A stretch of 64,000 nt of DNA from Molossus alvarezi (lineage: Eukaryota; Chordata; Mammalia; Chiroptera; Molossidae): the NCBI GenBank assembly GCA_037176705.1, contig CM073895.1, positions 744,001-808,000 of the forward strand, written 5' to 3'. The notes under the pieces are model-generated. The model did not search any database. It saw nothing but the letters and a program-made list of their open reading frames with translations, and was not told the DNA's origin. The position numbers and the translations under genes were made by a program. Each line of letters starts with the position of its first letter. Within the stretch, counting starts at the first letter, position 1. This document shows, piece by piece, positions 44,357 through 54,036 of this stretch.

Positions 44357-47300
44357 GTAAGGGCTGCCGAGCCGCTGTGCTGCCCTGGCTGGACCTGGGG
44401 CAGTGCTGGGCTGGGGCTGGCCTGTGAAGTCTCGGAGGGGAGGGCGGGGAGGGGCCGGGAGGGGTGCGGCCTGAGCAGCGCCTGCTACCCGCCTCCAGGC
44501 AAGCCAGCAGAGCTGCAGCGCAGGGTGAGTGCCGGTGGCCAGCCCTTCCAGCCTGGGGACAAGGTCACGTGTCTGCTGGACACAGACATCCTGAGGGAGA
44601 TGCAGGAAGGCCATGGCGGGTGGAACCCCAGGATGGCGGAGGTGAGCTGCCCCGCCCATTAGCCCTGTGCCCTCCCCTCCCCACATCCCCTGGACCCCTA
44701 GCCACAGCCTCCACGACCCGCCACAGTTTATCGGACAGATGGGCACCGTGCACCGCATCACGGACCGTGGGGACGTGCGCGTGCAGTTCAGCCACGAGAC
44801 CCGCTGGACCTTCCACCCTGGGGCTCTCACCAAGGTGCATGGGGGGCTGGGCTGAGCCCCTTCCACCTGCTTCCACCCCCTCCATGGACCTGCTCAGCCC
44901 TGAGGGAGGCGTGGAGGGACACAGGAGGGTGGGGCGCAGGGAGCCCCCACAGCTCTGGTTTACTTTCCGAAGTGCTCCTGCTGCTGCAGTGGGAGCGAGA
45001 GGGAGAGGTGTGTGTGTGTGGGGGGTCCCCTGTGGACAAACGGTGGTGCTTGCCTGGGGAGAGGCACTGGGGAAGCAGGACTCACAGATGGGAACGGAGG
45101 AGGTGGGAGGTCAGTGGGTGGCTAGGAGGGGGCCTGGGAAGGAGTGGGTGCCAGGGAGGGGCTGTGCCATCACTCACCTCAGGACCTGGAGTCAGGACTC
45201 CTGGGGGCCTTCGAGGGTGTGTGGGGCCACAAAACAGGTGGTTGCAGAGCAAGTCCTGTGCAGGTGGGGGCACAGGTGTGGGGGTTGGGCCCTGCCATGG
45301 TCATGCTGGGGCCATACCCCACGCCCTTCTGGTCTGGCCTCGGCCATGCTGCCTGCTACCCCATCTGTGTGAGGACAGGCCCGCCTTGCGCCTCTCACCA
45401 GCGCAGAGCTGGTTTCTGTCTGGATGTGCTGCTGCCACGGTCTCCAGCTGTCACCCTCCTGACACTGGGGCTGAGCTATGAGCTACCCAGGGCTGCCCTG
45501 GTGACCAGGGGCCCCTGTCCAGCCAGACCCTCTGGTTGTGCTTCTTATCAGGGGCTGGAGTCAAGTTCAGACTTGCCTAACCTGTGGAGCTTGGGGGTGC
45601 CTCCTGCTCCCTGACCCTGGGCAGCCACACTGATCTGGGGGACCCCTCACAGGCCTCTCTCTCACTCAGCACAACTCCTTCTGGGTGGGTGATGTGGTGC
45701 GGGTCATCGACGACCTTGACACAGCGAAGCGGCTGCAGGCCAGGCATGGCGAGTGGACAGATGACATGGCGCCTGTGAGACCCCCACCCCTGCCCCACCC
45801 CACCTCCCTCACACCCAGGGAGACTGGCCTGTGACTCTACCCTCTCCTCAGGCCCTGGGCCGAGTCGGGAAAGTGGTGAAGGTTTTCGGAGATGGAAACC
45901 TGTGTGTGGCGGTTGGTGGTCAGCTGTGGACCTTCAGCCCCTCCTGCCTGGTAGCCTATCGGCCTGAGGAGGATGCCAACCTGGATGTGGCCGAGCGTGC
46001 CAGGGAGAGCAAAAGTGCGGGCCCCAGCAGTGGACACCAGTGGGGGGTGGGCTGCCCCTGACCCCTGCTCAACCTGAGCCCCCACCCCAGGCTCCCTGAG
46101 TGTTGCCCTGGACAAGCTTCGCACCCAGAAGAGTGACCTGGAGCACCCAGGGAGGCTGGTGGTGGAGGTGGCCCTGGGCAATGCAGCCCGGGCTCTGGAC
46201 CTGTTGCGGAGGCACCCTGAGCAGGCACGCTCCCGAGACCCTGCCCTGCGCCCCCATGCTCGGCCAGCCCCAGGGAGGGGGCAGAGGGCCAGGAACTAAC
46301 CCACTGGCGCTACTGGCAGGTGGACACCAAGAACCAGGGCAGGACGGCCCTGCAGGTGGCTGCCTACCTAGGCCAGGTGGAGCTGGTGCGTCTGCTGCTG
46401 CAGTCCCGGGCGGGCATGGACCTGCCGGATGACGAGGGCAACACAGCTCTGCACTATGCAGCCCTGGGGTGAGGCCGGCAGTCTCGGTGGGGGCTGGGCC
46501 TGAGGTTCCACCAGTGGGCACAGCACCCTTCCGCCTCCTCTCCTGCCAGGAACCAGCCTGAGGCCGCCCGCTTGCTCCTGAGTGCAGGGTGCCAGGCCAA
46601 TGCTCTCAATAGCGCCCGGAGCGCGGCGCTGCACGTGGCGGTGCAGAGGGGCTTCCTAGAGGTGGTGCAGGTCCTGTGTGAGCTGGGCTGCGATGTCAAC
46701 CTGCCCGTGAGTGCTGAGTGCTGGGTCCCTGTCCCTGTCCCTGGGGTCTAGGAAGCCTGCCACCAAGTGACCACGGGCCCACCATTGACAGGATGCCCAG
46801 GCTAACACGCCCCTGCACTGTGCCATCTCTGCGGGCACCGGCGCCAGCGGCATTGTGGAGGTCCTCACTGAGGTGCCGGGCATTGATGTCACTGCCACCA
46901 ACAGCCAGGGCTTCACCTTGCTGCACTACGCATCCCTCAAGGGCCACACGCTGTGAGTTTGGGGTGGCCACAGCCAGGACAGGCTCTGGCCGTGCTGCTC
47001 GGCACTCTGGAGACACCCTCAGCAGACACATCTCCCTGCTCCCACAGAGCTGTCAGGAGGATTCTGGCTTGGGCGCGGCAGCTGGTGGATGCCAAGAAGG
47101 AAGACGGTTTCACCGCAGTGCACCTGGCCGCCCTCAACAACCATCAGGAGGTGGCCCAGATTCTCATCCAAGAGGTGTGGATGCCGGGTCCCCAGCTGGC
47201 CCCAGGAGTGGCAGTCAGGGCCCACCAGGGTCCCTGGGCTGAGCCTGTGTCCCCCACAGGGCCGCTGTGATGTGAATGTTCAAAACCGTAAACTCCAGAC

Positions 47301-49105
47301 CCCGCTGCATCTGGCCGTGCAACAGGCCCACATGGGGCTGGTGCCGCTGCTGGTGGACGCGGGCTGCAGCGTCAACGCGGAGGACCAGGAGGGGGACACA
47401 GCCCTGCACGTGGCGCTGCAGCGTCATCAGCTGCTGCCCCTGGCGGCTGATGGGGCCAGGGGGGACCCAGGGACTGTGCAGCTGCTGTCCAGGGTGAGGA
47501 AGTGTGGATCTGGGTGCTGGAGAGGTGGGCCATCGGGCCTGGCTGCGGGCTCCAGGCAGGAGCTGCGTGCCCACTTCCACTGAGGGTGACCCCTGGGAGC
47601 CAGGCCCTCTGGTGGGGGTGGGGGGCAGCCCCCTGGGACTGCGGTTTGCAAGAGGTGTCTTCTGCCCCAGTCACCAAGTGTGGCTAGCATCTCTGCAATT
47701 CTGCGCTCCTGGCCAACCTGGGAGAGGGGATTGCGTGGGGGGCAGTCAGAATTTGCTCCCCTCTCGGGTGCTTTTATTTATTTATTTTATCCTCACCCGA
47801 GGACATTTTTCGATATTTTGTTCAGATAGAGTGGGAGGGGGAGAGAGAGAGAAACATCGATGTGAAAGGGACACATCGAGTGGTTGCCACCCACGCGACC
47901 CAACCAGGGCCAGGGACAAACTGCAACCAAGGTCTGTGCCCTTAGCGGGAACCGAACCCGGGTCTCTCTGGACCGCAGGCCGATGCTCTAACCGCTGAGC
48001 CAAACCGGCCAGGGCTCGGGTGCTTTTCCTGCCTGCCTCCATTCCAGCGGCCTCAGACAGAGGGCGTGCCCGTGCCTCTGCCCCAGGCTTGGGCCAGGTG
48101 GTGTCTGCAGAGGCTCCCTCAGGCCAGTGTCCCCCTTGAGGCCTGCCAGCCCTCACTGGCCTCTGTCTGCCACCCAGCTGCAGGCTTCGGGCTTACCGGC
48201 CAGCGCGGAGCTGACGGTGGGCGCAGCGGTCGCCTGCTTCCTGGCGCTGGAGGGCGCCGACGTGAGCTACGCCAACCACCGAGGCCGCTGCCCGCTGGAC
48301 CTGGCTGTCGAGGGCCGTGTGCTCAAGGCCCTGCAGGCCTGTGCCCAGCGCTTCCGGTGAGCCCCGCGTGGTGGTGGGCGGCACCCGGGCCCCTGGGCGG
48401 GGTCCTTTCAAGTTTCCTCCTTCTCCAACTGCAGGGAGCGACAGGCGGGCGGGGGCGCGGGGGCAGCCCCAGGCCCCAGGCCGGTGGTCAGCACCCCCAA
48501 CACCATGATGAACCTGCACGTGGCCACGCCATCAGGGCCGGAGGCAGCCGAGTGCCTGGTGTGCTCCGAGCTGGCGCTGCTGGTGCTGTTCTCTCCGTGC
48601 GAGCACCGCACGGTGTGCGAGGGTGAGTGGGGGGGGCGCCGGCTGGGGGGTCGTGTGGGGCGGGGCAGCGCAGCCCCGCCCGACCACGCACTCCCCTGCA
48701 GAGTGCGCACGCAGGATGAAGAAGTGCATCAGGTGCCAGGTGGTCATCAGCAAGAAGCTGCGGCCAGGTGGGTTGGGCAGGAGGGGCGGGCTCGGCGTCG
48801 TCCCCACCTCCGCCCTGCCCGCCTCCCCTCCCCCGTGGCTGCGCCTGACCCAGGCCCTGCCCACAGATGGCACCGAGGTGGCCAGCGCAGCCCCCGCACC
48901 CGGCCCTCCGAGGCAGCTGGTGGAGGAGCTGCAGAGCCGCTACCGGCAGATGGAGGAGCGCATCACCTGCCCCATCTGCATCGACAGCCACATCCGCCTC
49001 GTGTTCCAGTGCGGCCACGGCGCCTGCGCGCCCTGCGGCGCCGCGCTCAGTGCCTGCCCCATCTGCCGCCAGCCCATCCGCGACCGCATCCAGATCTTCG
49101 TGTAG
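42589..49105 (+). CDS. MIB2: MIB2, mindbomb E3 ubiquitin-protein ligase 2
   Basis: RING-type E3 ligase that ubiquitinates Notch ligands such as Delta and promotes their endocytosis. It acts in the cytoplasm and at endosomes. Eighteen coding exons: 42,566-42,835, 42,901-43,072, 43,952-44,058, 44,162-44,356, 44,499-44,641, 44,727-44,834, 45,670-45,774, 45,852-46,014, 46,091-46,224, 46,320-46,468, 46,550-46,706, 46,792-46,952, 47,048-47,174, 47,260-47,493, 48,178-48,356, 48,435-48,622, 48,702-48,767, 48,867-49,105. They join in frame to 957 codons, close to the human protein. Domain order: MIB/HERC2 - ZZ zinc finger - MIB/HERC2 - Mib repeats - ankyrin repeats - two RING fingers. The ATG at 42,589 is in strong context (CCACCATGG). 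All introns are GT-AG except the one after 46,224, which starts with GC. A TATAAA polyadenylation-type hexamer lies at 49,165. Confidence 0.95.
43073..43951 (+). other. MIB2: MIB2 intron between coding exons 2 and 3
   Basis: GC-rich, no repeats recognised. Donor GTGAGT, acceptor ATTGCAG. Confidence 0.85.
44835..45669 (+). other. MIB2: MIB2 intron between coding exons 6 and 7
   Basis: Donor GTGCAT after CTCACCAAG, acceptor CTCACTCAG. No repeat or other gene recognised. Confidence 0.85.
46091..48356 (+). CDS. MIB2: MIB2 ankyrin-repeat exons
   Basis: Seven exons encode about residues 414-793. Ankyrin-like repeats follow one another, for example [32 protein letters not shown] and [20 protein letters not shown]. 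Exon borders tend to fall between repeats. The large intron 47,494-48,177 holds a SINE. Confidence 0.92.
46225..46319 (+). other. MIB2: MIB2 GC-AG intron
   Basis: Exon 9 ends GAGCAG and the intron begins GCACGC, with no GT nearby. The next exon starts GTGGAC after TGGCAG. Reading frame and protein conservation both require this border. Confidence 0.8.
47776..48014 (-). repeat. Ves-type SINE, type A1, in a MIB2 intron
   Basis: Full-length copy antisense to MIB2, with a perfect 13-bp duplication CTCGGGTGCTTTT at 47,763-47,775 and 48,015-48,027. Confidence 0.95.
48435..49105 (+). CDS. MIB2: MIB2 RING-finger exons
   Basis: Three exons encode the catalytic C-terminus. The first RING starts [20 protein letters not shown] and ends [10 protein letters not shown]. 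The second is [20 protein letters not shown] to [16 protein letters not shown], right at the stop codon, as is usual for this family. Confidence 0.94.
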
Positions 49106-49164
49106 CCGCGCCCCTCGCTCGTGAGCCACGTCCCGGCACCACCCTCGCGAGCCCCCCTATGTTT

Positions 49165-49170
49165 TATAAA
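49165..49170 (+). terminator. MIB2: MIB2 polyadenylation-type hexamer
   Basis: TATAAA, a variant signal, 60 nt after the stop codon. No AATAAA is found close by. Confidence 0.45.
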
Positions 49171-49199
49171 AAGATTCACAGACTTTGGCGCTTGTGCCT

Positions 49200-50778
49200 G
49201 CCTTGGGGGGGGCTGCCTGCCTTAGGTCACCCCGCTCCGGGACAGATGAGCTTCGGTGCCATCCCCACCCGGGTCCCTCTCCACGGCTCTAGCCCCCGGG
49301 CTGTCCTGACGGGCCCTCCGCTGCGGCGAGCCCAGCTGTGGGCCCTGTCCTGCGGCCAGACGCCCCGCCCACTCCCAGCCCGCTTGTCCTGACCTGCCCA
49401 GGGCTCCCAGGTCCAGACTCCTGCCCAGACCCCCAAACTCTGGGCCGGAAATATCCTCCGGGCACAGGTCCCCTCCCGGTCTCTCTTTTCACCTGGGCAG
49501 GCTGTGGAGACGGGCTTGGACCGAACTAGGACCTGGTTCTTGGTGTGAGCTCTGGCCCTGGTGAAGCAGGGCGGGGTGCGTGTGTGCAACGTGTTTTGGG
49601 CCAGGGGCCCCGGCAGAGCCTCAGGACCTGGGGAGAGGGCAGGCATAGGACGGGGAGGGCAGCTTTGTTGGGCAAATATTTAGCCATGAAGAAGGGACCC
49701 TGCTCCGGCTGGGCTCCGCCGTGGTGCTTTCCAAGAACCACCCGAAATGCTCCCCCAGAGCCTCGTGGCTGCTGGCCAGGCACTTGGCACTGGCCCCGCT
49801 TGGCCCGGCACACCACTGTCACTCTGGGCTCAAGGCCTGGATGGAGAAGGGAGGGCCAGGACCCTCAGCCGAGTGCCTCCGGCTCCTCGGCCCGCACACT
49901 TCACCTCCAGCTCCCACTTCTCTCTCGGCCCCCTTGCCAACACCCAGCCTGCCTGGACTCCTCACCCCGGCACAGCCTCAAGGCCGCCCCGTCAAGCCTT
50001 TCGTCCTCAGGACACCCTCCCCGACCTCCCACTCAGGACCGCTCCAAACTCGGGCCCTGTGCCCGGCTCCTCTGGGAGAGCGGAGTCCCGATGCCTGGCT
50101 CCCCACAGCCCCTGCCCCTGCGCGCCTTCCCCCACATACCCCACAGGGTCCCTCCACTGTCCTCTTCCAGCTCTTGGTGGGACCCCTGCAGGTCCCCCCC
50201 CTCCTGGCGCCATCCCCAAGCCGCCTACCCCGCCTTTCTTCCCTCTCAGCCGCCTGTACTCACTTGCCACGTCCCCTCCCGCGTGTCCCCGCCCCTCTCG
50301 CAGGGACCCTGCTGGGCCAGCCCGCAGGGGACGTGTCCTGGGCTGGCCTGGCTGGAGGTTCCCTGCCGGGTCTCAGTGTCCAGAGGGTTGGGGGGTTCCA
50401 TCCAGAAAAATGCCACCGGGTTATTCAGCTCTGGCCAGTTTGGGATCCCAACTGACCATCCTTGCCTGATCCTGAACACTGGGCGTCTGGCCCTTCCTGG
50501 CAGGCGGGTACCTCCTCACCCCCACCCTCTACCCCCCGCCCAAGTGTCCCTGCCCAGCAGGCCCTGCCCCGGCCACTGCCACCGACTCCCAGGCCTGGGG
50601 TCCCAGCGCCAACAGCAGGATGGCCAGCTGGTTCCCTTCAGGGGTGGCCGCCCCCGCCTCCCCACCCCCACCCCGGGGTTGTAATCTGAGCCGCCGAAGC
50701 GCCTCCCCCGGCTCCTCGCGCTCCTGCAGGTCCCGCAGCCCACGGGCCCTGAGCCCCCACAGCAAGTCCGCAGGCGCC
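49200..50778. other. MIB2-MMP23 intergenic region
   Basis: About 1.6 kb of GC-rich DNA with no repeat. ORFs of up to 379 codons are GC-driven and match nothing. The MMP23 promoter should lie toward the right end, and no clear TATA box is seen. Confidence 0.5.
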
Positions 50779-51383
50779 ATGGCCCGCGGGGCCTGCGTCC
50801 CCTGGGCGTCGTCGGGGGCCCGCACGCAGGCCGTTTGGCTGGGGGCCGTGCTGGGCACCCTGTGCCTGCTGCCGGCGCTCGTGCTGCTGGTCCGGCTGGG
50901 GGCACCGGCCGCTCGGCCCGCCGCGAGCGCAGCGCAGGTGAGTCCCTCCCGGCCCCGGGACCGGCGCAGGATTCCGAGCGTCCGCTAGTGCGCGGCTGTG
51001 GTGCCGGGTGCGGTGGGGGTGGGAGACGGCAGCTGGCTCCGGCCCCGCCCACTGGGACCGGCTGGTCTCCAGCAACCTCTTTCCTTCGGGCGGTACGAGC
51101 GACACTGGCCCGCTGGAGGTGGAACAGCCAGGAGGTCAGAATGTGGGGTCAGTGCCGCCCACCCCGCTCCCTTCCAGCCTTTTCCCCTCGTGCTGCGGAC
51201 CTGGGCAGCCCCTGCCGCCTCCCCGGAGCACTTGCTTCCCCTGAAGGGAGACGCCACGCCCCACCCTGCCGGTGTCCTCACCACCCCGGGGCCCGGCCCG
51301 CTGGCCCCCCAGGCGCCCCGCAGACGCCGCTACACGCTGACCCCAGCCAGGCTGCGCTGGGACCACTTCAACCTCACATACAG
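50779..51383 (+). CDS. MMP23B: MMP23 exons 1-2: anchor and propeptide
   Basis: Encodes the cytosolic tail, signal anchor (WLGAVLGTLCLLPALVLLV) and a proline-rich propeptide without a cysteine switch, ending at the RRRR furin site. The propeptide is the least conserved part compared with what I recall of the human protein. Confidence 0.88.
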
Positions 51384-52916
51384 GTGCGACCCTGGCCCTG
51401 GGGGGAGCGCGGCAGCAGCCTCGCAGCCGCCACCCCTGACCCTGCCCCCACCTCAGAATCCTCTCCTTCCCGCGGAACCTGCTGAGCCCCAGCGAGACCC
51501 GGCGGGGCCTGGCCGCCGCCTTCCGCATGTGGAGTGACGTGTCCCCCTTCAGCTTCCGCGAGGTGGCCCCGGAGCAGTCCAGTGACCTCCGAATAGGTGG
51601 GTGCCGCGCCCCCGCCCTCGGCCCTCCCCCGGCCCGTTCTCAGCCCCGTGCCCCCCCAGGCTTCTACCCGGTGAACCACACGGACTGCCTGGTGTCCGCA
51701 CTGCACCACTGCTTCGACGGCCCCACGGGCGAGCTGGCCCACGCCTTCTTTCCCCCGCACGGCGGCATCCACTTCGACGACAGCGAGTACTGGGTCCTGG
51801 GCCCCACGCGCTACAGCTGGAAGAAAGGTGCCGGCAGCCCCGCCTCCTGCGGGTCACGGAGGGGGGGATGTGGGGTCAGGCCGGGAGGGGGAGGCTGGGA
51901 GGGGCCACAGGCCTGGGTTCCAGGCTCGCGCGCCCATCCCCGCGCCCCTGGGGGCGAGCTTACCGCCGCGCCAGCCTCGACCGTCCTCCCCTGCCCGCGG
52001 CTGCTGCGCTGCGGACCTGCGGCCGCGGGGAGCGAGGCCGGGGAGGCGGGCGGGCCGGGCCCCAGGCGCTGACCGCGCGGCCTGCAGGCGTGTGGCTCAC
52101 CGACCTGGTGCACGTGGCGGCCCACGAGATCGGCCACGCGCTGGGCCTGATGCACTCGCAGCACGGCCGGGCGCTCATGCACCTCAACGCCACGCTCCGC
52201 GGCTGGAAGGCGCTGTCGCAGGACGAGCTGTGGGGGCTGCACCGGCTGTACGGTGGGTGCCCGCGGCGGGGCCCGCGGGGGGCGGGGGTGCCGGGCAGGC
52301 CCTGAGGCCAGGCCGCCCTCCCGCAGGCTGCCTGGACCGGCTGTTCGTGTGCGCGTCCTGGGCGCGGAGGGGCTTCTGCGACGCCCGGCGGAGGCTCATG
52401 AAGAGGCTGTGCCCCAGCAGCTGCGACTTCTGCTACGGTGGGGCGGCTCCCCAGCCCGGCGGGCGCGGCGCGGGGGGCGGGGCGGGGCGGGGCGGGGCGC
52501 GCACTGATGCGGCCCTTCGCTGCCCGCGCAGAGTTTCCCTTTCCCACGGTGGCCGCCACCGCGCCGCCCCCCAGGACCAAAACCAGGCTGGTGTCGGAGG
52601 GCAGGAACGTGACCTTCCGCTGCGGCCGGAAGCTCCTCCACAAGAAAGGCAAAGTGCAGTGAGTGGCGCGCCCACGGCAGTGCGGGTGGCGGCGGGCCGG
52701 GGACCCTGCCCAGCCTCCCGTCCCGCCTCCCGCCTCCGCAGCTGGTACAAGGACCAGGAGCCGCTGGAGTTCTCCTACCCCGGCTACCTGGCGCTGGGCG
52801 AGGCGCACCTGAGCATCATCGCCAACGCCATCAACGAGGGCACGTACACGTGCGTGGTGCGCCGGCGGCAGCGCGTGCTCAGCACCTTCTCCTGGCGAGT
52901 CCGCGTGCGCGGCTGA
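50779..52916 (+). CDS. MMP23B: MMP23, type II membrane matrix metalloproteinase
   Basis: Zinc endopeptidase anchored by an N-terminal type II membrane segment and freed by furin-type cleavage. It has no hemopexin domain, carrying a ShK-like cysteine-rich domain and an Ig-like domain in its place. Eight exons: 50,779-50,937, 51,247-51,383, 51,457-51,596, 51,660-51,827, 52,088-52,252, 52,327-52,437, 52,532-52,658, 52,742-52,916. They join in frame to 393 codons (human about 390). Residues 20-43 are the hydrophobic anchor. RRRR before YTLTP (residues 78-81) is the furin site. The zinc site HEIGHALGLMH spans residues 214-224. An in-frame upstream Met at 50,620 exists, but 50,779 matches the family start. 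Exon 2's acceptor CTGAAG is weak, chosen because it keeps the frame. The exon 7-8 junction gives His where human has Tyr. Confidence 0.95.
51457..52252 (+). CDS. MMP23B: MMP23 exons 3-5: metalloprotease domain
   Basis: Contains AAFRMWSDVSPFSF, the calcium/zinc loop HHCFDGPTGELAHAFFPPHG, the HExxHxxGxxH zinc motif and the Met-turn ALMH. Introns are 63 nt (51,597-51,659) and 260 nt. Confidence 0.94.
52327..52916 (+). CDS. MMP23B: MMP23 exons 6-8: ShK-like and Ig-like domains
   Basis: Exon 6 encodes the six-cysteine ShK-like domain (CLDRLFVCASWARRGFCDAR and on to CDFCY). Exons 7-8 encode the Ig-like domain with NVTFRC and GTYTCVV, ending RVRVRG. Confidence 0.93.
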
Positions 52917-52935
52917 GTGTGGGCCGCGGGCCGCT

Positions 52936-52941
52936 GATAAA
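52936..52941 (+). terminator. MMP23B: MMP23 polyadenylation-type hexamer
   Basis: GATAAA 20 nt after the stop codon, the only signal-like hexamer nearby. Confidence 0.45.
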
Positions 52942-53790
52942 GCGCTTTCTCTCTCACGTCTCCGCGCCCTTTCTTGGGAGGGCAGACTAGTCCTGGGCCT
53001 CGTGGGCTGGGGCCCCCTAGACCGTGCCCCGCTTGATGTGGGGAGCCTGGGCCGGGGCCCCCTAACTGCCCCCAGCCCCTTGGGTGAGGACGCAGTCGAC
53101 GGAGACCAAGGTGCCAAGGAGCGCTTGGCCGGGCTGGCCCTGGACACGGGCACACGAGGCCCCGCCATCTCCTGGGGCCGTGGACTGGGCTGGTGGAGGG
53201 GCTGAGGGAGGCCGCCGGCCGGGGCGGGAGGGAGCGGGAGGGGAAGCGAGCACCTCGGCGGAGGTGGAGGGCAGGCGGCGGTGCCACAGGTGCGACACGG
53301 CCCGGCCACCGTGCCTCTGCCCGAGGGACGCCCTCGCGGTCAGGAGCTGGAGGCCAGGAAGAGGCGGCCCGTGGGTCAGAAGCACCGCACCGGGTCCTCA
53401 TCTGTGGGACCCGAGGGCCTGCAGGCAGCACTGCGGGGACCAGGCTCGGCCGGCCGTGGAGAGGACGCACCAGGGCTGCTCTCCAGGAACACGCACTACA
53501 CCTTCAGTGTTTAACCACCTCGTGCAAAGCTCCGTGGCAGCGGCAGGCCCAGCTGAGGGGCCTGGGGACCCTGGGCTCCGGACGCCCTGGTGAGCACAGG
53601 AGGTGCTCCAGGAGCCTCAGATTAGGAAGAAAAAACCCGACTGTTGCAGACGGTCGCGTGGCCATGTGCGCGCGTGCACACTGTCCGTCCACACTGGCCA
53701 CGTGCACGCGTGCACACTGTCCGTCCACACTGGCCACCTTGATGCCCCCTCCTCTCCTCAAGGGGCAAATGGGAGACATCTGAAAAAAGA
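52942..53790. other. MMP23-CDK11 convergent intergenic region
   Basis: GC-rich spacer between two tail-to-tail genes. It contains a 36-bp tandem duplication at 53,659-53,730. No gene recognised. Confidence 0.6.
53659..53739. repeat. 36-bp tandem repeat, two copies plus a partial third
   Basis: The units start TGGCCATGTGCGCGCGTGCA at 53,659 and TGGCCACGTGCACGCGTGCA at 53,695. They share the rest of the unit and are followed by TGGCCACCT. Confidence 0.9.
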
Positions 53791-53818
53791 CAGCCTTTTT
53801 CTCCACAAGGAAATAAGA

Positions 53819-53824
53819 TTTAAT
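53819..53824 (-). terminator. CDK11B: CDK11 polyadenylation signal
   Basis: ATTAAA on the minus strand (TTTAAT on plus) about 215 nt beyond the stop codon. Places the mRNA end near 53,795-53,805. Confidence 0.6.
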
Positions 53825-54036
53825 TCTACAAATGTACAAGCCAAGAGAAAACAAATGGAACGTGGAAAACCAAACAAGACCAGCAGTCCGGACTCGCGGT
53901 CACTATTCACTGCAGCAGCTGCGTCGCTGGGGCAGGACCTGCGTCTGACCCCGACAGTGCCTCCAGTTACTGCCCCTGGTCCCCGCTGAGCCCCGTCAGC
54001 CAGGTCCCCAGGGTTGGTCTGGGATCATTCTGAACC

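Noticed and set aside
49545..50684. 379-codon ORF between MIB2 and MMP23
   Set aside because: Pro/Ser/Leu-rich open frame in GC-rich DNA, with equally long ORFs in other frames. No domain seen.
50620..50778. Upstream in-frame Met for MMP23
   Set aside because: The 53 extra codons are low complexity, and the family start matches the Met at 50,779 directly before the short cytosolic tail.
53659..53739. CRISPR-like repeat array
   Set aside because: Only two contiguous units without spacers, in a mammalian genome.
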